From an uncultured Oscillospiraceae bacterium (lineage in GTDB: Bacteria; Bacillota; Clostridia; Oscillospirales; Oscillospiraceae), in NCBI GenBank assembly GCA_934661135.1, contig CAKUJA010000024.1, positions 1 to 24,526 on the forward strand: a stretch of DNA of 24,526 nt, given 5' to 3'. The notes under the pieces were generated by a model. It was not told the DNA's origin. It saw nothing but the letters and a program-made list of their open reading frames with translations, and made no database searches. Shown here in pieces: positions 12,557 through 18,715 of the stretch (its first letter is position 1; every line of letters begins with the position of its first letter). A program made the translations under genes and the position numbers.

Positions 12557-14620
12557 CTAGTTTCCCGCTTTCTGCTTTTTCAGATGAATGAGGATGCGGC
12601 TGCGCTCCAGGTCGACCTTCCGCCCGTCGCTGGTCAGGCGGATACGGAGCGTTTTAGGGCGCTGCTCCAGTACGAGCAGGCCTTGCTCGGCAAAGACCTC
12701 GAGACAGACCCACGTTTTGCCCGGGCAGCACGGCCGGGCGGCAAAGCGTGCGATCTTCCGGCTCAGACAGCCGACCTCCTCTTGCAGGCAGCCGTTCTCG
12801 GCATAGGAGGTCAGATATTTCCAGACCGCGACAAAGTCCTGCCGGCAGGGCAAAAGCTCCTCCGCTTCCTGCATGGTGAGCGCTTCGCCGGCAAGATGGC
12901 GCGCATAGAGCTGCCCGGCTTCCGCCTGCGCGGTGCGTGCGGCTTCGTCCGGCCGGATGTCGACGAGATTGAGCTGCACGGTGCGCAGGCCGCGATATTC
13001 GTTGATCTGCGGCGTAAAGGCGATGTCGACCACGTCGCCCTGACTGATGGCCGCGAGCCTTGCGGTGGTAGAAAAGAAGATTGCGCCCCAGCTCTGCCTG
13101 CCGCGCATCAGGCGCAGACGCAGATGCTTTCCGCCGCCGACCTCGGTCAGCTCCTCCACGCTGAGACCGCGCAGCAGGAGCACCGGACGCGGACAGCCGG
13201 CGCCGCATGGCTCCAGCTCGTCGAGCGCTTCGACGTTGGCGAGAGACAAGAGCTGCGGCGGAATTTCACAGTCGATTTTCAAATCGGCGCGGCAGGCACC
13301 GGAACGGCGGAACTCCTGCGAAAGGCGCAGAATTTCCGCGCGGAATTGCTCAATATGGTCGCGGCGGATGGTAAAGCCGGCGGCAAGCTCGTGGCCGCCA
13401 TAGCTTTCCAGCAGCGGAGACAGGGTTTGCAGCGCCGCAAACAGATTAAACCCGCCGTAGGAGCGGGAGGACGCCTTCCCCTTCTCGCCGTCGAGACAGA
13501 TTAAAAACGTGGGACAGCCGTATTCCTCGGCCAGCCGGGACGCCACAATGCCGACGATGCCCTGGTGCCAATGCTCGCTGGCCAGGACGATTGCGTCCGG
13601 CCGCCCGCCGGCGGGCAGCATGGCCACGGCTTCCAGATAGATGTCGGCTTCCAACTCCTGCCGCTTCCGATTCAGGCGGCAGAGCTCCGCCGCAAGCTCC
13701 ACGGCGCGCGCGGCGTCATCTGTTAAAAACAGCTCCGTCGCAATGCCGACCTGCCCCATGCGGCCGGCGGCATTGATGCGCGGCGCGAGCGTATAGCCAA
13801 TCGTCCCGGCGGTGACTTTTCCACGGCCGACCGCACACTCCGCCATCAGCGCCGCAAGGCCGACGCGCTTTGGATTTTTCAGCGCCCGCAGGCCGGCGGC
13901 GACCATGGTGCGGTTTTCGCCGGTCAGGGGCATGACATCCGCCACAGTGCCGAGACAGAGAAAATCGCTGTATTGCTGCAAAAGCTGCCCGGCGTCGCCG
14001 CCGATGGCGCAAGCCAGCTTGAATGCCACACCGACGCCCGCAAGCTCCGGCACCGGCGCCGGCTGATCCGGCCGGTGGGGGTCGACCACGGCAATGGCTG
14101 CGGGAAGCTCGGATTTGCACTCGTGATGATCGGTAATGACGAGCTCCATGCCGAGCGCACGGCAGAGCTGCGCTTCTTCGTTGGCCGTGATGCCGCAGTC
14201 GACCGTGATGATCAGGTTGACGCCCTGCTCGTGCAGCGACCGCAGCGCCAGCTCATTCAGGCCGTAGCCCTCTTCGAGCCGTGCGGGGATGTAGCTGACG
14301 ACGCTGGCGCCCTGCCGCCGCAGAAAATCGGTCAGCAGGCAGGTGGCCGTGATGCCGTCGACGTCATAGTCGCCAAACACGCAGATCAGCTCCCGCCGGT
14401 CGATGGCCGCGCGCACGCGGCGCACCGCCGCATCCATATCCAGCAACGCGAAAGGGTCAGTCAGCGGTTCGTTGGCCGCGAGAAACGCTTTTGCCGTGTC
14501 CAAATCCGTACAGCCGCGGCTGCAAAGCACCGCCGCGGTGATCGGCGAAAAACCGGCCTGCGTCATCGCCTGCGCGTCCGCAGTGCGATAGGACGAGACC
14601 GTCCAGGTTCCGTACTTCAA
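12557..14620 (-). CDS. recJ: Single-stranded-DNA-specific 5'-3' exonuclease RecJ
   Basis: This 687-aa DHH-family nuclease has motifs DYDVDG (84-89), TVDCG with D141, ITDHHE (D164, H165, H166) and a DHHA1 region with SYGGHELAAGF. An OB-like part and a long C-terminal extension follow. RecJ degrades 5'-ended single strands in recombination and mismatch or excision repair. The start is a TTG at 14620; a stop lies ten codons upstream in frame and no ATG is available. The ribosome-binding site is weak (GGATG or CGGA). It is the first gene of the minus-strand block and has a good extended -10 promoter about 40 bp upstream. Confidence 0.95.
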   Translation of the reverse strand: MKYGTWTVSSYRTADAQAMTQAGFSPITAAVLCSRGCTDLDTAKAFLAANEPLTDPFALLDMDAAVRRVRAAIDRRELICVFGDYDVDGITATCLLTDFLRRQGASVVSYIPARLEEGYGLNELALRSLHEQGVNLIITVDCGITANEEAQLCRALGMELVITDHHECKSELPAAIAVVDPHRPDQPAPVPELAGVGVAFKLACAIGGDAGQLLQQYSDFLCLGTVADVMPLTGENRTMVAAGLRALKNPKRVGLAALMAECAVGRGKVTAGTIGYTLAPRINAAGRMGQVGIATELFLTDDAARAVELAAELCRLNRKRQELEADIYLEAVAMLPAGGRPDAIVLASEHWHQGIVGIVASRLAEEYGCPTFLICLDGEKGKASSRSYGGFNLFAALQTLSPLLESYGGHELAAGFTIRRDHIEQFRAEILRLSQEFRRSGACRADLKIDCEIPPQLLSLANVEALDELEPCGAGCPRPVLLLRGLSVEELTEVGGGKHLRLRLMRGRQSWGAIFFSTTARLAAISQGDVVDIAFTPQINEYRGLRTVQLNLVDIRPDEAARTAQAEAGQLYARHLAGEALTMQEAEELLPCRQDFVAVWKYLTSYAENGCLQEEVGCLSRKIARFAARPCCPGKTWVCLEVFAEQGLLVLEQRPKTLRIRLTSDGRKVDLERSRILIHLKKQKAGN

Positions 14621-14660
14621 TTCCGATACACATCCATTTTTTCATTTTTCTTTTTTCGCT

Positions 14661-14689
14661 ATTATAGCATTCTCATACCAATATCACAA
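14661..14689 (-). promoter_or_regulatory. Sigma-A-type promoter of the recJ operon
   Basis: On minus, TTGTGA (14684-14689) and TATAAT (14661-14666) are 17 bp apart, with a TGC extension directly before the -10. Transcription would start near 14654, about 34 bases before the recJ TTG. It is the best promoter match upstream of the block. Confidence 0.75.
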
Positions 14690-14870
14690 CAAAAAATATA
14701 TAAACAAATTGATTTTCGGGGATTTTTTGCAAAAAGGACTCCGGGATTGAAACGATTTTGGACAGTGATACGAAATCGGGATGGATTTTACGCCGAGAGG
14801 GGGCGCAAAGCTTTCCGGCTGAGAACGGAAAAAATGTGTTCAAAAAAGGAATTCCTTTGCGTGCTGCAAA
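14690..14870. other. Intergenic stretch without a gene
   Basis: No coding region is supported. Visible are a 14-bp perfect palindrome (AAAGGAATTCCTTT, 14845-14858) and a small hairpin, TTTCCG-gctgagaa-CGGAAA (14812-14831). These lie between the terminator of the upstream operon and the recJ promoter. I see no function. Confidence 0.4.
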
Positions 14871-14904
14871 AAAGCGAAACCGGCCGGAGCGTGTCCGGCC
14901 GGTT
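14871..14904 (-). terminator. Intrinsic terminator ending the rimP-ribF operon
   Basis: AACCGGCCGGA (14878-14888) and its exact reverse complement (14894-14904) form an 11-bp GC-rich stem with a 5-nt loop. On minus it is followed by TTTCGCTTTTTT. It lies about 10 bp after the stop codon of the last gene. Confidence 0.9.
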
Positions 14905-14913
14905 GTTTGAACC

Positions 14914-15261
14914 TCAGTGGCCGAGCAGATAGCTCAGACCAAGCAGGATATAGAGCGGCCCGAAGCAATAGGCCATGAACATCTCCTTGTGCGGCACCTT
15001 GGCGGTGAAGCAATCGGTCAGCAGAGCGACCTCACAGAAGTAGGCCGCAGCGCCGAAAATATAGGCGATGCCCTTGAGCAGCGCTTCCGCCGGTGCGTGC
15101 AGCAGCGAAGCGATAAACAGCACCAAGGCTATGCCGACCGCAAGGTTGCGAATCAGCAGCACCACCTGCTCCAGCTTCTGGTGGCGGCTGCCGAGGAGCA
15201 GGTCATGCTCCGTGAGCGTCTCGACGGCGGCTTCTTTCAGTTCGTGTAGCAGATTTGACAT
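14914..15261 (-). CDS. Uncharacterised small membrane protein, 115 aa
   Basis: I do not recognise this family. The protein has a soluble, mixed-charge N-terminus (MSNLLHELKEAAVETLTEHDLLLGSRHQKLEQVV), then hydrophobic segments at about 38-54 (NLAVGIALVLFIASLL), 58-82 (AEALLKGIAYIFGAAAYFCEVALL) and 97-113 (MAYCFGPLYILLGLSYLL), suggesting three membrane helices. The start at 15261 is set by AGGAGG five bases upstream; the open frame continues another 60 codons into ribF without support. It follows ribF by 8 bp, and the AGGAGG overlaps the ribF stop region, so it is the last gene of the translation operon. Nothing links it to a known pathway. Confidence 0.75.
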   Translation of the reverse strand: MSNLLHELKEAAVETLTEHDLLLGSRHQKLEQVVLLIRNLAVGIALVLFIASLLHAPAEALLKGIAYIFGAAAYFCEVALLTDCFTAKVPHKEMFMAYCFGPLYILLGLSYLLGH

Positions 15262-15269
15262 CGTTCCTC

Positions 15270-16184
15270 CTATGTTGCAGCCAATTTTTCCTTCAAATAC
15301 TCCATAATCGCTTTGGTATCCTGCAAGACCTGTGCGCGCAGCGCGTCCATGGAGGAAAACTTCCGTTCCCCACGGATATGCTTGTAGAGCAGCACCGTGA
15401 TCTGCCGGCCATAGAGATCGCCGCAGTCGCCCTGAATCCACGCCTCGAGCACCGGCGCATCGAGCGCGCCCGCTGTCGGATGGACGCCGATATTGACGCT
15501 TGCGGGACAGCGCGCGCCGTCTGTCTCAACCTCGGCTGCATAGACGCCGTAGGGCGGCACAAGGACGCCCGCCGGAAAGGTCAGATTGGCCGTCGGCATT
15601 TCGAGCTTGCCGCCGCGCCCCTGCCCATGCTGCACCACGCCGGAGAGCTGGTGCGGATGACCGAGGAAGCGGCTTGCCGTCTCCATATCTCCCGCAGCAA
15701 GCAGCGTGCGAATATAGGTAGAGCTGACCGTGCGGCCGTCGATGGTTACGGCCGGAATCACATCGCAGCCGACGCCGTGCGCGGCGCAGTAGGCTTGCAG
15801 CTTGTCCGCGTTGCCCTCCCCGCGATAGCCAAAACGAAAGTCGTGACCGCAGACAAGATGGCGCGCACCGTGCTGTGCGATTAAAAAATCCCCGAGAAAG
15901 TCCTCCCACGGCATTTCCATCATGGCGCGGTCGAAGTGCGCAAAAATGACGTCGTCCATGCCATATAGCCGCCGCATGAGCGTCGCGCGGTCATCCATGG
16001 TGTTGATGAGCCTGACCTGCTCGCCGAATACGAGCGCATCCGGATGGCTGTCGAAGCTCATCGCGGCCGCGCACAGGCCAAGCGCCGTCGCCTGCTCCCG
16101 CGTCCGGCGCAGCAGCGCGCCGTGGCCGGCATGGACGCCGTCGAAAAATCCAAGCGCGATCACACGCGTCTTTTCCATGTTCAT
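15270..16184 (-). CDS. ribF: Bifunctional riboflavin kinase/FAD synthetase
   Basis: This 304-aa protein has an N-terminal nucleotidyltransferase domain (GFFDGVHAGHGALLRR, then CGHDFRFGYRGEGN and SSTYIRTLL) and a C-terminal riboflavin kinase domain (about 180-304, MPTANL, PPYGVYAAEV, ASVNIGVHPT). It makes FMN from riboflavin and FAD from FMN. The kinase loop reads GGKLEMPTANL, a variant of the more usual G-x-x-x-G-F-P-T-A-N. The ATG overlaps the truB stop (ATGA); a second ATG two codons later is an alternative. Its position after truB is standard in Firmicutes. Confidence 0.96.
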   Translation of the reverse strand: MNMEKTRVIALGFFDGVHAGHGALLRRTREQATALGLCAAAMSFDSHPDALVFGEQVRLINTMDDRATLMRRLYGMDDVIFAHFDRAMMEMPWEDFLGDFLIAQHGARHLVCGHDFRFGYRGEGNADKLQAYCAAHGVGCDVIPAVTIDGRTVSSTYIRTLLAAGDMETASRFLGHPHQLSGVVQHGQGRGGKLEMPTANLTFPAGVLVPPYGVYAAEVETDGARCPASVNIGVHPTAGALDAPVLEAWIQGDCGDLYGRQITVLLYKHIRGERKFSSMDALRAQVLQDTKAIMEYLKEKLAAT

Positions 16185-17059
16185 TCTACCTCAAAAAAGC
16201 TCTTTACAGTCGTCAGCGTTTGATTGGCCACCGATCCGAGCAGCAAAAATTCGCCGGCTTCACTGTAAACACGGTACGTCCCGGCGGAAAACTGCCGGTC
16301 GCGGACGGCCGCGCCGCTTTTCAGCTTGGCCGTCTGCCCCAGCGTGACAATCAGCGGCGGATGCTGCGCGAACAGCGCGTCCACCGGGAGCAGCAGCTCC
16401 GTCGGATCGTGCGCCTGCGCAAACGTCAAGAGCCGCTCCATTGTGACGGCCTGTTCCAACGTAAACTGCCCGGCGCGCGTGCGCCGCAGGCTGGACATAC
16501 AGCCGCCGCAGCCAAGCGCGCGCCCGATGTCGTGGCACAGGGTACGGACATAGGTACCTTTGGAGCATTCAATGCGCAAATCCCATTCAGAATCGCGCCC
16601 GTCCTCCACTTGAAGGTTGAAAATTGTGATATTTCGTGGCTTTCGCTCCACCTCCTGGCCTTTTCGCGCCAGTTCATAGAGCTTCCTTCCGCCGATCTTG
16701 ATGGCGGAATACATCGGCGGAATCTGCGAAATGTCGCCGCGGAAGGAGACAAGCGATGCATCCAGCGCCTCGCGCGTCACGCGGACGGGATGTGTCTCAA
16801 GCGTTTCACCGGTGGTGTCCTGCGTATTGGTGACAAGGCCGAGACGCAGTCCGGCCAGATATTCCTTCCGGTCGTTCTCGGCAAACTCGACCGCGCGGGT
16901 CGCGCGGCCGACGAACACGACAAGCACACCGGTCGCCATCGGGTCAAGCGTACCGCTGTGGCCGATACGCCGCTCGTGGAATACGCCGCGCAGCTTCGCC
17001 GTCACGTCCTGACTCGTCCAGCCGGCGGGTTTATCCACGACTAAAATTCCGTTTGCCAT
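16181..17059 (-). CDS. truB: tRNA pseudouridine(55) synthase TruB
   Basis: This 292-aa protein has the TruB signature GILVVDKPAGWTSQDV followed by RIGHSGTLDPMATGVL, with the catalytic Asp at position 39. KEYLAGLRLG, QIPPMYSAIKIGGRKLYELAR and CSKGTYVRTLCHDIG follow, then a C-terminal PUA-like region. It converts U55 of the T loop of tRNAs to pseudouridine. It starts three bases after the nrnA stop and overlaps ribF by four bases. Confidence 0.97.
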   Translation of the reverse strand: MANGILVVDKPAGWTSQDVTAKLRGVFHERRIGHSGTLDPMATGVLVVFVGRATRAVEFAENDRKEYLAGLRLGLVTNTQDTTGETLETHPVRVTREALDASLVSFRGDISQIPPMYSAIKIGGRKLYELARKGQEVERKPRNITIFNLQVEDGRDSEWDLRIECSKGTYVRTLCHDIGRALGCGGCMSSLRRTRAGQFTLEQAVTMERLLTFAQAHDPTELLLPVDALFAQHPPLIVTLGQTAKLKSGAAVRDRQFSAGTYRVYSEAGEFLLLGSVANQTLTTVKSFFEVE

Positions 17060-17061
17060 GC

Positions 17062-18009
17062 TCAGAGAATCCCTTTCCGGCGCAGCACGTCCAAAATCGC
17101 GCGCTTCGCGCCCTCGATGCCGCCGCTGACCGTTGCGCCCGCCGCCGCCGCGTGGCCGCCGCCGCCGAGCTCCTGGCAGAGCTTGCAGGCGTCGTAGGTT
17201 CCGCCGGTGCGTAGGGAGAGCTTGCCCTTGCCGTCCTCCACGCCGCGGATCATAATGCCGAGTTCCACGCCCTCAATCGCGCGGGGGAAGCCGGAGATGG
17301 AGTCGATGTCGTCCTCGCTGACGCCAAGCTCGTCGAGCCACGCCTGCGGCAGTGTGCAGATTGCCACCTTGCCGTCCGCATAGAGCTCCACGGAGTTGGT
17401 CAGGCGCGCTTCGAGCTGCAATCTGGCGAGGCTCTTGGTGCCGAAAAACAGCTTGTTAATCGGGTATGTATCCGCGCCAAGGTCGCGGCAGGCCGCGGCG
17501 ATGCGCAATGTGTCCGCCGTAGTATTGGAGTATTGGAAGCAGCCGGTGTCCGTGGAGACGGCGATATAGATCGCTTCGGCCATGCGCTTGTCCGGCGTGA
17601 CGCCGAGCAGTTCCAGCAGGCCGAACACAATCTCGCCGCAGGCGGCGCGGTCGGCTTCTACAAGGCGGTTTGGCGCGGGAATGCTGCTGCGCGCATGATG
17701 GTCGATGACGAGCTGCACCTGTCTGGCCAGCGCTTCCCGGCCGAGGGGCAGCAAATCCGGTGCGGCAACATCGACAGAGACGACCGTCGCACCGTCCGGC
17801 ACTTGCCCGCAGACAAGTCCGTCCAGCGTGGACACGAAGCGCTGCGTAAACTGCGGATTGCACAGCAGCGCTGCCTGCTTGCCAAGCGCCCGAAGGCCCA
17901 GGCAAAGCGCGGCGGCGCTGCCGATTGTATCTCCATCCGGACGGCGATGCGTCAGGATACAATAGTTGTCATGCGCACGCAAAAACGCGGCGGTTTCAGT
18001 TCTCGTCAT
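17062..18009 (-). CDS. nrnA: DHH-family oligoribonuclease/pAp phosphatase NrnA
   Basis: This 315-aa DHH phosphoesterase has HRRPDGDTIGSA, VSVDVAAPD, VIDHHARSS (the DHH triad), STDTGCFQYSNT and a DHHA1 C-terminus with ELGGGGHAAAAGA. NrnA degrades very short RNAs and dephosphorylates 3'-phosphoadenosine 5'-phosphate. The start at 18009 is chosen for GGAGG six bases upstream; another ATG two codons earlier lies within that site. It overlaps the rbfA end by 14 bases, indicating coupling. The order rbfA-nrnA-truB-ribF is typical of clostridia and bacilli. Confidence 0.95.
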   Translation of the reverse strand: MTRTETAAFLRAHDNYCILTHRRPDGDTIGSAAALCLGLRALGKQAALLCNPQFTQRFVSTLDGLVCGQVPDGATVVSVDVAAPDLLPLGREALARQVQLVIDHHARSSIPAPNRLVEADRAACGEIVFGLLELLGVTPDKRMAEAIYIAVSTDTGCFQYSNTTADTLRIAAACRDLGADTYPINKLFFGTKSLARLQLEARLTNSVELYADGKVAICTLPQAWLDELGVSEDDIDSISGFPRAIEGVELGIMIRGVEDGKGKLSLRTGGTYDACKLCQELGGGGHAAAAGATVSGGIEGAKRAILDVLRRKGIL

Positions 18010-18370
18010 GCTCATCCTCCGCGTGCTGCTCCTGCTGCTGCAATTTCGTGAGCAGGTCAAACATATGCGCGCCGTATTTCAGAGAATCGTCGAGCTCAAA
18101 GACCAGCTCTGGCGTATAGCGGAGCTGCAGGCGGCTGCCAAGCTCACGGCGGAGCCAGCCGCCTGCGGACTTCAGACCCTTGACGGCTTCTTTCTGCCGC
18201 GCTTCTTCGAGCACACTGACATAAATTTTGGAATAGCGCAGATCCGGCGTGGTATCTACGCGGGTGATGGAGATCATGGTCTGTACGCGCGGGTCCTTCA
18301 GGTTTCGGATCAGCTCGGCCAGCTCCCGCTGGATCTCCTCATTGATGCGCCCAATTCGGTTGGATGCCAT
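17996..18370 (-). CDS. rbfA: 30S ribosome-binding factor RbfA
   Basis: This 124-aa protein has the KH-like RbfA fold signature: RIGRINEEIQRELAELIRNLKDPRV, ISITRVDTTPDLRYSKIYVSVL, GLKSAGGWLRRELGSRLQLRYTPELVFELDDS. A Gln/Glu/Asp-rich tail follows. RbfA helps mature the 16S rRNA 5' end region in the 30S subunit. The start at 18370 is set by AGGAGG seven bases upstream; the upstream open frame passes through repeat DNA. A 345-bp gap with hairpins separates it from infB, unusually long for this operon. Confidence 0.96.
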   Translation of the reverse strand: MASNRIGRINEEIQRELAELIRNLKDPRVQTMISITRVDTTPDLRYSKIYVSVLEEARQKEAVKGLKSAGGWLRRELGSRLQLRYTPELVFELDDSLKYGAHMFDLLTKLQQQEQHAEDEHDEN

Positions 18371-18401
18371 AAATAGCCTCCTTTTTATGAAAAATGCCTT
18401 T

Positions 18402-18420
18402 GGCCGATGCCCCATCGGCC
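18402..18420. repeat. GC-rich hairpin just upstream of rbfA
   Basis: GGCCGATG (18402-18409) and CATCGGCC (18413-18420) form an 8-bp stem with a CCC loop. On minus it is followed by AAAGGCATTTTTC, so there is no immediate T-run, and on plus by CTTTTG. It could be a weak terminator, an RNA processing hairpin or part of the adjoining repeat. Confidence 0.45.
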
Positions 18421-18423
18421 CTT

Positions 18424-18516
18424 TTGTAGGGGCGTTCCGCGCCGCCAGCGGCGAGAGATTTTCTGTCAGAAGAAGGCGCGCGGACGAAGGCGTATCGGGT
18501 ATACGTCGAGTCCGCA
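18424..18516. repeat. Dispersed GC-rich intergenic repeat
   Basis: This stretch begins TGTAGGGGCG and contains nested inverted repeats: GCCGC-ca-GCGGC (18441-18452), GCGGAC (18480-18485) with GTCCGC (18510-18515), and CGTAT-cgggt-ATACG (18491-18505). The layout GTAGGGGCG ... GACGAAGG ... GTAT/ATAC resembles the element at the right window edge (from 24451). It has no protein-coding character. It lies in the transcribed gap between infB and rbfA. Confidence 0.55.
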
Positions 18517-18529
18517 GCAACGAACCCCC

Positions 18530-18691
18530 AGTAACCGCTGATGAAATTGTCTGCGGTTATCAACGGATCTTTTGCCCCAACTGTGCAGTTTGAAAAACTT
18601 GAAATACATACAGTATTCTTGCGTTTTTCAAACTTTCATTTGCGGCAAAATCTCTCGCTGATAACTCTTGCCAATTTGATCATCGGTTACT
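18530..18691. repeat. 162-bp imperfect inverted repeat between infB and rbfA
   Basis: The left arm (18530-18598) and right arm (18623-18691) are nearly equal-length reverse complements. The outermost 20 bases match at 18 positions (AGTAACCG...AAATTG), the innermost 12 (AGTTTGAAAAAC) perfectly, and GTTAT-CA and TTTTGCC segments match between. The centre is 24 bp. The whole could fold into one long hairpin. It is AT-richer than the flanking genes. This looks like a MITE-like or hairpin element, but no target-site duplication was established and no other copy is in the window. Confidence 0.7.
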
Positions 18692-18715
18692 CTGACGGAA
18701 AGATCCGTCGCTGGA

